DNA of 38,960 nucleotides from Cytophaga sp. FL35. Lineage in GTDB: Bacteria > Bacteroidota > Bacteroidia > Flavobacteriales > Flavobacteriaceae. How positions within the stretch are numbered: the first letter of the stretch is position 1; every line of letters begins with the position of its first letter. The DNA lies in contig NZ_JACSOH010000034.1 of the NCBI RefSeq assembly GCF_014349235.1, forward strand, positions 1 through 38,960, read 5' to 3'. The translations under genes and the position numbers were made by a program. The notes under the pieces are model-generated. The model searched no databases. It saw only the letters and a program-made list of their open reading frames with translations, and was not told the DNA's origin. Positions 17,588-27,243 of this stretch are shown here, in pieces.

Positions 17588-18706
17588 CTATTTCATTTTA
17601 TAAACTTCACTTCCTGCCAGAAGAAAGCAGCCCAATCCATAGTCTTCAAAATCGGGAACTTTGTCATAAGAAAGCGGTTGGCCGTCTTTAGGTTCCTTTC
17701 CGGTGGATTGCAGGTAACCCAAGAAACCGTTGTCGTGCAGCCCATCTTTGAGCATGGCATTCCAAGCTTTTTTGATCACTGGCAGATAGGTTTCCCTATC
17801 TAAAATACCTTGGTTTACCCCGTAGGCCATGGAATAGGTAAAAAGAGCAGTACCTGAGAGCTCTTTACCTCCATAGTTTTTAGGGTCATGTAAACTTACG
17901 TTCCAAAAGCCGTCCTTTCTTTGAATAGGTACCAAGGCTTTGGCCATGGCCTTAAAATCATTTATGTATTGTTCACGATGGGGGGCACTTTCCGGTATGA
18001 TGGAGAGTACCTTTGCCAAGGCGGCAATGACCCATCCATTGCCACGGCTCCAATGGGAGTCCTCTCCATTGGGTTCTGTATAAGGAGGGTCAAAATCGGC
18101 ATCTCGCCACCACAATCCGTCTTCAGGATTGTAAAGTCCGTTTTCCCCGTGCTCGTTTCGGGTGTACATGTACATTTGGTACATCTTTTCGTAATAGCGC
18201 TCATCACTTTCCAAAACGCCCATTTTCGCAAAAACCGGCATACCCATTTGTAGGGCATCTATCCACCACCAATCATCTACTTGGGGCGTGTTCAAAAGCA
18301 TGTTGAGGGTAGATCTGGTAGGTTTTAACTTATGTGATTGAGGCTCTAGATTGTAAAGGTCGATATAGGTTTGTGCCGCACAATAATCATCCGCGTTGCG
18401 GTTCGCCGTGCCGGATCTAAAACTCCACTCATGAAACTCCGCCCAATCATAGGCGTACTGGTAATATTCTTCCTTGGGCCAAATTTGGTACAATGCCATA
18501 AGACCCTCATAATAGACCCCACGGGTCCAAATATTGCTAGGGCGTTCTTTATTGGTAACAATGGTTTTACCTACATCGGGCCATTTCTGCATAAAATAGG
18601 CGTTGGCGAGTTCCATTTTTTCCAAGATCTGTTCTCGGTCAAAAGGTTGAGCGGTCAATTGTGCCATGGAAAACAAGAAAAGCGTTCCTAAGAGTAATTT
18701 TTTCAT
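17588..18706 (-). CDS. GH105 unsaturated glucuronyl/rhamnogalacturonyl hydrolase
   Basis: The 372-residue enzyme has a signal peptide ending near LTAQ (16-19) and an (alpha/alpha)6 barrel of GH105 (YteR/YesR) length. The likely catalytic Asp is D150 in WWWIDALQMG, with D106/D107 in NADDYCAAQ and the typical HWSRGNGWV motif. GH105 enzymes remove the 4,5-unsaturated uronic acid that polysaccharide lyases leave at the non-reducing end of rhamnose-linked oligosaccharides. The released sugar would rearrange to the substrate of KduI. It lies 12 nt downstream of the GH106 gene. Whether it prefers glucuronyl (ulvan) or galacturonyl (rhamnogalacturonan) ends is not readable. Confidence 0.92.
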   Translation of the reverse strand: MKKLLLGTLFLFSMAQLTAQPFDREQILEKMELANAYFMQKWPDVGKTIVTNKERPSNIWTRGVYYEGLMALYQIWPKEEYYQYAYDWAEFHEWSFRSGTANRNADDYCAAQTYIDLYNLEPQSHKLKPTRSTLNMLLNTPQVDDWWWIDALQMGMPVFAKMGVLESDERYYEKMYQMYMYTRNEHGENGLYNPEDGLWWRDADFDPPYTEPNGEDSHWSRGNGWVIAALAKVLSIIPESAPHREQYINDFKAMAKALVPIQRKDGFWNVSLHDPKNYGGKELSGTALFTYSMAYGVNQGILDRETYLPVIKKAWNAMLKDGLHDNGFLGYLQSTGKEPKDGQPLSYDKVPDFEDYGLGCFLLAGSEVYKMK

Positions 18707-18718
18707 GATAGGTAGTTG

Positions 18719-21445
18719 TTAGTCGAGTGTAATTTTCGAAAGAGGTTGCAAGTAGGGAGTTTCCGTTAAACCGGAAGGCATCGGTTGCCATTGGGTCGCA
18801 TCAAACTCTTTATAATCTTTGTTCACCATATTAATTTCGTGAAAAATTTTCCATTCTTCCCCACGAAGTTCTTTAGCTCGGATTCTATTGGCGGGTAAAT
18901 TGGTGACTTTTATTATAATCGTATTTGTTCCTTTTTTTAAGGAGCCGATATTTATTTTAAAAGGGTTGGCCCAAAGGGTGCCTTTATAGATGCCATTGAC
19001 CCAAATTTTGGCACTTTCCCGTACATCGCCCAAATGCAATTGCCAATCATTAACGGCTTCATCAGGATTGTTGAATTCCAGTTCATACCTTCCCGTTCCA
19101 GAGAAAAATGCTCCATCTTTTGATAATTCTGTCCATGAGGATAGTGATTTTAAGTTAAGGGAATCAGGTAATTGTGGTCCGCCCTTAACAAAACTTAACT
19201 TCCAGCTCCCTTCCAGGGGAAATTTATTTTCAATTGATTTATAGTAGATCCAGTTAGGTGTATTACTCGTTGTTCCGGTTTTAAGGAATAAAGAACCTCC
19301 CGATGGTATTTGAACCTTTACTTCTACGCCGTTACCGTTTTCTAGTAGTTGTCCTTTGCCAAATTTTTTGGTCAATGGATCAAGTAATAGCACCTCTTCC
19401 GTTCTTACGGATAAGGGAATATGGGTGTCAATTTCTTCGGACGTATGATTTACCAAAAAATAAATTTTCTCGCCATGTACATCTCGCCTTATGAATTTAA
19501 GTCCGGTTTCGACCAAATGTTCCGGTTCAACTCCAGAATTTTTCAGTACTTTCCAAAAATCGTCCGTTTTCTCTATTTGATGGTCGGTAAGAAGTTGCTG
19601 CAATTCTTCCGTTTTTTTCTGATAGTCCAAAAACCCGGGAACGGTTTCAGGTAATTCCCTGAAAATGATTTGAGCTCCTTGTTTCTGTAATTGAATGAGT
19701 TTGTTAAGCGTTGGCAAGGGCATATGTTTGATAGCGGGAACGACCAAGCACTTATAGGTGCCACCCGGCAATTGAATTTGTTGGTCCACTACTTTAGCTT
19801 CTTCCATAAACCGGTCCGAAATAAAATCGGTTGTGATGCCTTTTTCGGTTAATTCCTTGTTGGTTTTGTAGAAGGGTGTATCCAATAACCACTCATCCAA
19901 GGAGTGGATTTTAAACTGAAAGAACAAAGATGCTTTTAAATAGCTTTGCCAAACGTCGTGTATGGGCCAATATAGCAGCACATCGTTATCCGGTTTTCCT
20001 TCCTGTAGAAGGCTTTGGCAATTTGCGATGTATGAAAAGAGTTCAGGTGCATCTTCCCAAATGGTATTGGTATGGTTAAAATTCACAGATGCGTAAAACT
20101 TCCATCCGGGCCATTCTGCTCTCTCTGGGGAATAGGTAGCCCCATGCAAGAAAATATGGTTGACACCATTCAACAAAAGGTCCTCTGCCTCCGGTTTGGT
20201 TTGCGACAAGGCGGTTTTAAAATGATCTCGCAACCAGGTAAAGGTCTCCGAAGAAACCAACGGTTTACCCGAAATATGTGCGGCGGAGGATGAAAATTTA
20301 AGCATGGCGGCATCGGCATCGCCCTCCCTTATATCATCCATTTCCCTTCTAAAACCCTTAATATCATAGGGCATAGACCCAAAAGTTTCGCATTCCGGGA
20401 TATCCGCCGAAGCATACATATCGATCAAATTCCCGGGAGAACCATGCGCCTGTAGCCTTGTTTGATAGCCTTTTTTATTGGCCCAGGCCGTCCAAGGGCG
20501 GTCAAATTCCGTTAGCAGTAAGTCTGAAAGGGTTTCCCTATAGTCACTTCGGATGCGATTGGCTTTTTCGTTGTTACCATCAAAAAGTAAGTTGAGGTAA
20601 GGTTCCAATGAATACCCTCTTCGCTTTTCAAACTCCGTAAAAAATGCAGAGGTAAAATCAGTCCCATAGACTTCATAACTGTCATTAAAAATGGTTCTGA
20701 GCTCTTTTCCATGTTTGGAAAAGGCTTTGTTAAAGGGCTTTACATATTCCTCAAAAGCCTTTTTGGAATAATGATCTACCGTTAAGCCCGCACCGCCTGG
20801 AGCAGCTCTCTTTACCTGTTGGCCGGTTTTGCCCTCGTAAACCATAAACAGCGTGTAATCTGTTTTTTTAGCCTTCCACTTTAATTGGCCATTTTCCACT
20901 AAAGACGTAAGGTTTTCATAAGCTCCATTTTCATTGAAAGCCAATACTTTGAGTAATTGTGCATTTTTTCGGTCCTTTTCGTTTTCAGGAGTTAAGGTCA
21001 ATTGTATTTTTTCCCCTTTTTGAACTTTTAAGCTATCAACAACTAATTTAGTGGCTGCATGGGCAGTGGAGACTTGTGGTCCGCCATAAGGCCAGCCGGT
21101 ACCAAGGGTCATATCAACGCCCATGTTTAATTTCTTGGCTGTTTCTAGGGTATGGTCCAAATTTGTCAGCCAAGTAGGCGATAGGTAGTCCAAATAATTT
21201 TGTTCTTCTCCCTTAACCCCGTAAATAGGTTGAATTTCAACCCCTCCAAGGCCTGCTTTGGCCATTTTTTCCAATTGAAGTTGAATATTCTCTTGGTCTA
21301 CTGCATTTCCCATCCACCACCATCGCGTCCATGGTTTGTGGGTTTGATTTATTTCAGGCCAAGGATTTGCCTTATCTTCTTGAGAAAAAACGGAAAAAGA
21401 GAAAAAAATTACCGTCCACAGTACAATCGATTGCACTTTTAGCAT
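18719..21445 (-). CDS. GH106 alpha-L-rhamnosidase
   Basis: This large secreted enzyme should remove alpha-L-rhamnose from the non-reducing end. The N-terminal TRWWWMGNAVD block, GLGGVEIQPIYG, the glycine-rich LGTGWPYGGP and SSETFTW are typical of GH106. The C-terminal part (about the last 170 residues) looks like a galactose-binding-like beta domain (WVNGIYKGTLWANPF). An upstream in-frame ATG at 21484 would add 13 residues. I prefer 21445 because it begins a clean signal peptide (MLKVQSIVLWTVIFF, ending VFSQ) and because a candidate -7 element lies at 21501-21508. It heads the minus-strand operon and supplies rhamnose to the pathway at 30105-34898. Confidence 0.87.
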   Translation of the reverse strand: MLKVQSIVLWTVIFFSFSVFSQEDKANPWPEINQTHKPWTRWWWMGNAVDQENIQLQLEKMAKAGLGGVEIQPIYGVKGEEQNYLDYLSPTWLTNLDHTLETAKKLNMGVDMTLGTGWPYGGPQVSTAHAATKLVVDSLKVQKGEKIQLTLTPENEKDRKNAQLLKVLAFNENGAYENLTSLVENGQLKWKAKKTDYTLFMVYEGKTGQQVKRAAPGGAGLTVDHYSKKAFEEYVKPFNKAFSKHGKELRTIFNDSYEVYGTDFTSAFFTEFEKRRGYSLEPYLNLLFDGNNEKANRIRSDYRETLSDLLLTEFDRPWTAWANKKGYQTRLQAHGSPGNLIDMYASADIPECETFGSMPYDIKGFRREMDDIREGDADAAMLKFSSSAAHISGKPLVSSETFTWLRDHFKTALSQTKPEAEDLLLNGVNHIFLHGATYSPERAEWPGWKFYASVNFNHTNTIWEDAPELFSYIANCQSLLQEGKPDNDVLLYWPIHDVWQSYLKASLFFQFKIHSLDEWLLDTPFYKTNKELTEKGITTDFISDRFMEEAKVVDQQIQLPGGTYKCLVVPAIKHMPLPTLNKLIQLQKQGAQIIFRELPETVPGFLDYQKKTEELQQLLTDHQIEKTDDFWKVLKNSGVEPEHLVETGLKFIRRDVHGEKIYFLVNHTSEEIDTHIPLSVRTEEVLLLDPLTKKFGKGQLLENGNGVEVKVQIPSGGSLFLKTGTTSNTPNWIYYKSIENKFPLEGSWKLSFVKGGPQLPDSLNLKSLSSWTELSKDGAFFSGTGRYELEFNNPDEAVNDWQLHLGDVRESAKIWVNGIYKGTLWANPFKINIGSLKKGTNTIIIKVTNLPANRIRAKELRGEEWKIFHEINMVNKDYKEFDATQWQPMPSGLTETPYLQPLSKITLD

Positions 21446-21500
21446 AAATATTTTATAATTGAAGATAATCGGTTTCACTTTCATATCAGGGAATTAGGGT

Positions 21501-21508
21501 CAAAAATA
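21501..21508 (-). promoter_or_regulatory. Candidate -7 promoter element for the GH106 operon
   Basis: Read on the minus strand the sequence is TATTTTTG, a full match to the Bacteroidota -7 consensus TAnnTTTG. I find no good -33 TTTG at 19-21 nt upstream, so the promoter may need an activator or an alternative sigma factor. Confidence 0.35.
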
Positions 21509-21525
21509 AGTGGTGACAACCATTT

Positions 21526-21581
21526 TGGCATCCTGTGCTATGCTGTTTTAAATGGTCAAAGCAGTATGGAACAGGATGCCA
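21526..21581. repeat. 56-nt imperfect palindrome between divergent operons
   Basis: TGGCATCCTGT (21526-21536) is the exact reverse complement of ACAGGATGCCA (21571-21581). Inside it, TATGCTG (21539-21545) pairs with CAGTATG (21562-21568) if two G-U pairs are allowed. As RNA this is an 18-bp stem with a 2x2 internal loop and a 16-nt terminal loop. It lies between the GH106 and GH31 starts and could be a two-sided operator, a leader hairpin or a small repeat element. Confidence 0.75.
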
Positions 21582-21627
21582 GAGCGAGGCCGCTACCTTA
21601 ATTTTAGGCCAGTATAAATATATAGAA

Positions 21628-24075
21628 ATGCAAATACTAAGAAGACTTTTATTGATTACCTCCCTATTTTTTTCTGTTGGTTTAGAGGCTCAAACTCCGC
21701 TCGGAAATTTTAAGGGTATCCTATCGGAAGAGGGAAATGTGGTGACAATTCAAACCGATAACGCTACTTTAAAAGTGGAATTCTGTTCTCCGGAAATACT
21801 TCGCTTTCGGAGCAGTTGGAACGGTGAATTTGAAGCTAATGAACCATGGATGGTGGTTAATTATGAATGGCCAAAAGTGGACTACACCGTTAATGAATCC
21901 GATACGGAAATTATACTGAACTCCAAAAGTTTGACCATCAACCTTCAAAAGGCGCCGTTTAGAATTACCATAAAGGATAAAGTAGGGAAAATTCTTAATA
22001 CAGATAGTTCTAAAAAGTCCACCGATATAGGTTCGGTTGTAGATCAAGCTGTTGTCTTATCGTCCAAAAAACTCTTTGCAGACGAGCATTTTTTTGGTTT
22101 TGGGGAGCGAATGGATTATTTGGATAGACGAGGTAAGAAGTTGCGTTTGAATGTTGGTCGAGGACAAGGAAGACCGCATATTGTTGGGGCTTATGATGTG
22201 TTGCAAGCCAATTATTCCCCAGTTCCCTTTTTTATGAGTACCAGGGGCTATGGAATCTTTTTTCATAATGCACACCCTACCAATTGGGACATGGGGCATA
22301 CCTCACAAGATTGGTATTCTTTCTCGGCTGAAGGCGGCGAACTTGATTATTATTTTATTTATGGTCCAGATTTTTCTTCTATTCTGGATGGCTATACAAA
22401 TATCACCGGTAAATCTCCACTTTTGCCCAAATTTGCTATGGGCCTTCATGTGGGTACGTATAGTGGTGGTACGTGGGGGCATGAAGCGGAAACTTCTACG
22501 GATTACGTGGTGAATCTTGCAAAAAAATTCAGGGAGTTGAATATTCCTTTAGATGTACTTCATTTAGATTCAACTTGGCGTGTATTTGGGGAGAATGGAG
22601 GAACTGGAGCCACTTCCTTTGAATGGAGGGAAACCTTTAAAGATCCGGAATCCATGTTCAAGGACCTATACGACCTCAACTTGAATATGGTGGGCTTGCA
22701 CTTGCGCCCACGATTTGACAATGGTAAGGAATTAAAACTTTTGGACGAGGCCCGAAAGAAAGGGTATGTCTATCCGGAAGAGAACAATCAAGGTGAGTTT
22801 GTTAATTTTTTTGATGAAGAATCCGTAGACTGGTGGTGGAAGAACGGTGTGAAAAGAGTGGCCGATCAAGGTGCCATGTTTTTAAAGACCGATGAAGGAA
22901 GCGCATTTGGTCATAAGGCGAATGAAAGTGATAAAACCGGTCCACAAGGAGAAGAAATAAAAGCACTTCACAACCTCTTTCCCATAGCGTATGCCAAGGC
23001 TCCTTTCGAAAAATTTTCTGAATACAATCAAATGCGTGGCATGAACCAAACTCGGGAAGGGTATGCCGGCATACAGCGGTATCCCTATATTTTTGCTGGA
23101 GATTGGCCCAGCGAATGGCAGTATTTTGAACCGGTCATTAAAGCAGGGTTGAATATTGGTCTTTCCGGGGTGGGTAATTGGTCCCATTGTATGGGAGGTT
23201 TTGAGCATGTGGCAGACCCTGAGCTATACATTCGATGGACCCAATTTGGTTTAATGAGTCCCATTGCTCACTTGTTTGGTATGGAGCATCCCAACTATAA
23301 AGAACCATGGAATTATGGAGAGGAAGCGCAAACCATTTTTAAAAAATACGACCAACTCCGCTATCAGTTGATTCCCTATCTCTACAGTACGGCCTATCAA
23401 AACCATGTGACCGGTAAACCAATTATGCGAGCGTTGGTTTTGGATTATCAAGACGACCCTAATGTTTACGGTATTACCGATCAATATCTATTGGGGGATA
23501 ATATGCTGATATGCCCAGTAACCACCAAAGGAGCACAAACACGGGTTGTGTACCTTCCCAAGGGTAATTGGGTTAATTATTGGACAGGTGAAACTTTTGA
23601 GGGCCAAAGACATATAAGTGTGTTGTCTCCCTTGGACCAGATGCCCATTTTTATAAAGGCAGGTGCGGTTGTGCCCATGCAAGTAGTGGTGAACTATGTG
23701 GGTGAAAAGAAGCTAGCGAATTATGACGTGCATGTATATCCCGGTGGGGATAGTAGTTTTAAACTATATCATGATGACGGTAGAACCCATAAATACTTAA
23801 AAGGGGAATTTGCTACGACCCTTATCGAAGCAAGAGATTCAGGGAATTCAATGGAAATTAAGATTGACAAACCTGAGGGAATTTACAAGGTAGACTCCTT
23901 AACCTATAGGTTGGTACTACATGCAAAGGAAAAACCAAAATCATTACTTCTAAACGGCAAGAAAGTTTCAATTTTAGACACGGAAGATGAAAATAACCCA
24001 TATTATTGTAATCGATTGCTCAAAATTCCAGGTTTACATAACTCAGTAACCCATGAAATGGAGATAGTCTTTTAA
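21628..24075 (+). CDS. GH31 family glycoside hydrolase
   Basis: The enzyme has 815 residues from the preferred start at 21628, which begins a signal peptide (MQILRRLLLITSLFF, ending GLEAQ). An upstream in-frame ATG at 21535 falls inside the 56-nt palindrome and would spoil the signal peptide. The GH31 barrel shows the nucleophile D422 in FLKTDEGSAFG and the acid/base D492 in IFAGDWPSEWQ. An N-terminal beta domain and C-terminal beta domains are also present. GH31 includes alpha-xylosidases, alpha-glucosidases and alpha-galactosidases. In this setting removal of a side-chain xylose or similar sugar is plausible, but the specificity is not decided. It heads the right-hand plus-strand enzyme operon. 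Confidence 0.9.
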   Translation: MQILRRLLLITSLFFSVGLEAQTPLGNFKGILSEEGNVVTIQTDNATLKVEFCSPEILRFRSSWNGEFEANEPWMVVNYEWPKVDYTVNESDTEIILNSKSLTINLQKAPFRITIKDKVGKILNTDSSKKSTDIGSVVDQAVVLSSKKLFADEHFFGFGERMDYLDRRGKKLRLNVGRGQGRPHIVGAYDVLQANYSPVPFFMSTRGYGIFFHNAHPTNWDMGHTSQDWYSFSAEGGELDYYFIYGPDFSSILDGYTNITGKSPLLPKFAMGLHVGTYSGGTWGHEAETSTDYVVNLAKKFRELNIPLDVLHLDSTWRVFGENGGTGATSFEWRETFKDPESMFKDLYDLNLNMVGLHLRPRFDNGKELKLLDEARKKGYVYPEENNQGEFVNFFDEESVDWWWKNGVKRVADQGAMFLKTDEGSAFGHKANESDKTGPQGEEIKALHNLFPIAYAKAPFEKFSEYNQMRGMNQTREGYAGIQRYPYIFAGDWPSEWQYFEPVIKAGLNIGLSGVGNWSHCMGGFEHVADPELYIRWTQFGLMSPIAHLFGMEHPNYKEPWNYGEEAQTIFKKYDQLRYQLIPYLYSTAYQNHVTGKPIMRALVLDYQDDPNVYGITDQYLLGDNMLICPVTTKGAQTRVVYLPKGNWVNYWTGETFEGQRHISVLSPLDQMPIFIKAGAVVPMQVVVNYVGEKKLANYDVHVYPGGDSSFKLYHDDGRTHKYLKGEFATTLIEARDSGNSMEIKIDKPEGIYKVDSLTYRLVLHAKEKPKSLLLNGKKVSILDTEDENNPYYCNRLLKIPGLHNSVTHEMEIVF

Positions 24076-24098
24076 AAAAATATCAATTTTACTACTAT

Positions 24099-25526
24099 TT
24101 GAACATGACAAGAACAACTCAAACGCTCAATCACCAATGGCTTTTTATGAATCCGTATCTGATGCTGTTGCTCGTATTTTCAGGGATATTCTCACTTCAT
24201 GCCCAACAACCGGCAAATGATGTTACGGCTCCTCTGCATTTAATGAAGCCTAACTATGAAACTCCGTATGAAGTACCCACAAAGGAAACCATTACGGAGG
24301 TATTGGACCGTGTCTATACTTATTTGAATGACGTGACCCCTGCAGCGATAGTTGATCAAAATGGGGAAATACTATCCGATTACAAAAAAATCAAAAAAGC
24401 GAAAGAAACCTCATTTCAATCTGGTGATTTTAGACTTACCAGCTATGAATGGGGGGTTACCTACGCTGGCATGCTATTGGCCTCCGAAACCACCGGAGAT
24501 AAAAAATATGCCAAATACACCAACGATCGACTGAATTTCTTGGCGGATATCCGTCCTTTTTACGCCGATTTTGAGAAGAACAATCCGGATGCCAAACATC
24601 CTATGAAGCGCGTATTGCACCCACATGCCCTGGACGATTCTGGGGCGGTCTGTGCGGCCATGATCAAAGCTACCGCACAAGGAGCAACTTCTGATTTGGA
24701 TCCGCTCATTCAAAACTTTATGGACTACATAAGCAACGGACAGTACCGGTTGGGTGATGCCACTCTGGCACGAAATAGGCCCATGAAAAACTCTCTTTGG
24801 TTAGATGATTTGTTTATGAGCGTGCCCGCCTTGGCCCAAATGGGGAAATATTCCGGGGACAACACTTATTTTGATGATGCCGTAAAGCAAGTACTTCAAT
24901 TTGCCGAGCGCATGTTCAATCATGAAAAAGGATTGTTTATGCACGCTTACATTGTGGATTCTGAACAACACCCGGAGTTTTACTGGGGCCGAGCCAATGG
25001 TTGGGCCATTATGACCATGGTGGAGCTGCTAGAGGTACTTCCCCAAAATCATAAGGGGAGGGAAGAGGTTTTAACACTTTTGAAAAAGCATATAGACGGA
25101 CTCACCAAATTGCAATCAGGGAAAGGACTTTGGCATCAGCTTTTAGACCGTAACGATTCCTATTTGGAAACTTCGGCAAGTGCCATTTATACGTATTCCA
25201 TTGCTAGGGCCATTAATAGAGGCTACGTAGATGCCAAGGCTTATGGTCCTGCCGTTACCTTGGCCTGGAACGCCATTACCGAAAAAGTGAATGAAAAAGG
25301 ACAGGTAGAAGGAACTTGTGTTGGAACCGGAATGGGTTTTGATCCTGCATTTTACTACTACAGACCAGTTAATGTCTATGCGGCCCATGGCTATGGACCA
25401 GTACTTTTAGCTGGGGCGGAGATGATAGCGCTCCTACAGAACAGTTTCCCTAAAATGAACGATAGCGCTATTCAATTTTATGAAAATGAGGTAAAGACAG
25501 ACGGACCTATCTTTGGAGAAGAATAA
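24099..25526 (+). CDS. GH105-type unsaturated uronyl hydrolase (second copy)
   Basis: This is a 475-residue secreted (alpha/alpha)6-barrel protein. A signal peptide runs to FSLHAQ (31-36), and a shorter start at residue 17 (24147) is also possible. The likely catalytic Asp is D236 in SLWLDDLFMSVP. HALDDSGA (176-183) gives the second conserved Asp, and WGRANGWAI matches GH105. It is about 100 residues longer than the GH105 at 17588-18706 and only distantly similar, with extra N-terminal and C-terminal segments. Two divergent GH105 enzymes suggest two different unsaturated ends, for example with and without a neighbouring substituent. It lies 23 nt after the GH31 gene. Confidence 0.87.
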   Translation: MNMTRTTQTLNHQWLFMNPYLMLLLVFSGIFSLHAQQPANDVTAPLHLMKPNYETPYEVPTKETITEVLDRVYTYLNDVTPAAIVDQNGEILSDYKKIKKAKETSFQSGDFRLTSYEWGVTYAGMLLASETTGDKKYAKYTNDRLNFLADIRPFYADFEKNNPDAKHPMKRVLHPHALDDSGAVCAAMIKATAQGATSDLDPLIQNFMDYISNGQYRLGDATLARNRPMKNSLWLDDLFMSVPALAQMGKYSGDNTYFDDAVKQVLQFAERMFNHEKGLFMHAYIVDSEQHPEFYWGRANGWAIMTMVELLEVLPQNHKGREEVLTLLKKHIDGLTKLQSGKGLWHQLLDRNDSYLETSASAIYTYSIARAINRGYVDAKAYGPAVTLAWNAITEKVNEKGQVEGTCVGTGMGFDPAFYYYRPVNVYAAHGYGPVLLAGAEMIALLQNSFPKMNDSAIQFYENEVKTDGPIFGEE

Positions 25527-25535
25527 AGTTGAGTA

Positions 25536-26918
25536 GTGAATTTCCAGAGAAAAATAAGGGTAAAGATTTCAAGCTGTGGAGTGCTTGGGCTCTTTACCCT
25601 TTTTACATTCATAATTTTTGGCTGTAAGCCGAAAGAGAAAGAGCCGGAGGTGGTAAAAACGATGCCCCCAAATGTTCTTATTTTTATTTTAGATGATGCG
25701 GGTTGGAATGATGTTGGTTACAATGGTTCGGAAATTAATACCCCCAACATAGACCAATTGGCCAAGGACGGAGTAATTCTCAATCGATTTTATGTAGCTC
25801 CCACTTGTTCCCCCACAAGGGCAGCTCTTCTTACAGGTATGCCGGCCAGTAGATTGGGTATTCTAGCCCCAATTAGTGGTAAAAGCGAAAAAACGTTACC
25901 AAGTGACCTCATTACATTGCCCATGGCCTTATCCAAAAAAGGGTATGAAACGGCACTATTTGGTAAATGGCATTTAGGGTTAAAACCTGAAAGTGGTCCG
26001 CAAACTTATGGGTTTGACCATTCATACGGCTTTTTGCATGGGCAAATTGACCAATACTCGCATGAGTACAAAAATGGGGATGCAAGCTGGCACAGAAATG
26101 GCCGGTTTCTTAATGAAAAAGGGCATGCTACAGATTTAATAGGCACTGAAACCATAGAGTGGTTACGAAAGCAAAGAGATACCAGCAAACCTTTTTTTGC
26201 GCAAGTAGCTTATAGTGCACCTCATTTTCCATTGCAAGAACCAGCGGAATGGATAAATGAATACCTTGATATCAAAAACGAATCCCGACGCAAGTTTGCG
26301 GCGGCAATGAGTCATGTAGATGATGATATAGGTAAGGTAATGGAGTTTCTTAAAAAATCTGAACTTTTAGAAACTACCATGATTCTTTTTATGAGTGATA
26401 ATGGCGGCATGAAAAATTGGTATCCCACCACCCAGTACAACGGTAAGCATGGGCCTAATGATATTCTAGGAGATAATTCTCCTTTACGGGACTATAAAGC
26501 GAGTAATTATGAAGGCGGGATAAGGGTGCCAGCCATTTTGTATTGGAAGGGAAAATGGCAGGCCAAAGTTTCCAATGATTTTATTTCGCTTACGGATGTA
26601 ATGCCTTCTATTTTACAAGTGGCGGGGGTAGAAATTCCAACTAATGTAGAAGGACAACCCATTTTTAATCTGATTTCAAGCGGAACGCCCTTTGAAAATG
26701 AAATCTATATAAGAGGACACAAACAGCAAAGCCTGTTAAAGAAGGGGTGGAAGTTAATACATACTCCTATTGCAAACGAAGAAGGCAATTACGAGTTGTA
26801 CGATATAGTAAATGACCAAGAAGAGAAACGGGAGGTATCTTCCCAAAATCCTGAAATAACTAGTAAGTATATTCAGATATTAAATCAACATATTCAAAAG
26901 GACTTCAACGAACCTTAG
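25536..26918 (+). CDS. Sulfatase, S1 (formylglycine) family, lipoprotein, GTG start
   Basis: The 460-residue sulfatase starts with GTG at 25536. No in-frame ATG occurs before residue 43, and the GTG start gives a lipoprotein signal with lipobox IIFGC (Cys30), so GTG is well supported. The formylglycine motif is CSPTRAALLTG (C91), of the arylsulfatase-B-like kind, unlike the CAPSR motifs of the other two sulfatases here. D53/D54 in FILDDAGWNDVG, FGKWHLG and FMSDNGG are conserved. It lies 9 nt after GH105 and 9 nt before the mutarotase gene. Probably it removes a third kind of sulfate; the position is unknown. Confidence 0.93.
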   Translation: MNFQRKIRVKISSCGVLGLFTLFTFIIFGCKPKEKEPEVVKTMPPNVLIFILDDAGWNDVGYNGSEINTPNIDQLAKDGVILNRFYVAPTCSPTRAALLTGMPASRLGILAPISGKSEKTLPSDLITLPMALSKKGYETALFGKWHLGLKPESGPQTYGFDHSYGFLHGQIDQYSHEYKNGDASWHRNGRFLNEKGHATDLIGTETIEWLRKQRDTSKPFFAQVAYSAPHFPLQEPAEWINEYLDIKNESRRKFAAAMSHVDDDIGKVMEFLKKSELLETTMILFMSDNGGMKNWYPTTQYNGKHGPNDILGDNSPLRDYKASNYEGGIRVPAILYWKGKWQAKVSNDFISLTDVMPSILQVAGVEIPTNVEGQPIFNLISSGTPFENEIYIRGHKQQSLLKKGWKLIHTPIANEEGNYELYDIVNDQEEKREVSSQNPEITSKYIQILNQHIQKDFNEP

Positions 26919-26927
26919 CTATATTTT

Positions 26928-27242
26928 ATGAAGAGAAATGCGTTTACCATGAAACTAAAACCTGGTTTTGAATCGGAATATAAAGAGCGACATGACAAAA
27001 TTTGGCCAGAGCTATCAGAACTGTTATCAGGTTCAGGCATTCATGAATATTCCATCTTTTTAGATGAAGAAACCTTGACCCTTTTTGCCTTTCAGAAATT
27101 GGAAGAAGGTTTTGATGCGGCTAAAATTCCCAATCACCCCATTGTCAAGAAGTGGTGGGCCTTTATGGCCGATATTATGGAAACCAATCCTGATAATTCT
27201 CCGGTAGAAAGACCTTTGAAGGAAGTTTTTTTCATGCCATGA
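26928..27242 (+). CDS. rhaM: L-rhamnose mutarotase
   Basis: This 104-residue cytoplasmic protein interconverts alpha and beta anomers of L-rhamnose, feeding the isomerase. The RhaM pattern is visible in FTMKLKPGFESEYKERHDKIWPEL (key residues Y18, H22, W26), in the central IHEYSIFLDEETLTLFAF, and in HPIVKKWWAFMADIMETN with its paired tryptophans. The length is exactly that of the family. It sits at the end of the GH31-GH105-sulfatase operon and not in the rhamnose operon that starts at 30105. Its stop lies 1 nt from the stop of the convergent CE12 gene. Confidence 0.93.
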   Translation: MKRNAFTMKLKPGFESEYKERHDKIWPELSELLSGSGIHEYSIFLDEETLTLFAFQKLEEGFDAAKIPNHPIVKKWWAFMADIMETNPDNSPVERPLKEVFFMP

Positions 27243-27243
27243 C

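Noticed and set aside
21535-21627. Upstream ATG start for the GH31 gene
   Set aside because: It falls within the 56-nt palindrome and puts 31 unlikely residues ahead of a clean signal peptide starting at 21628.
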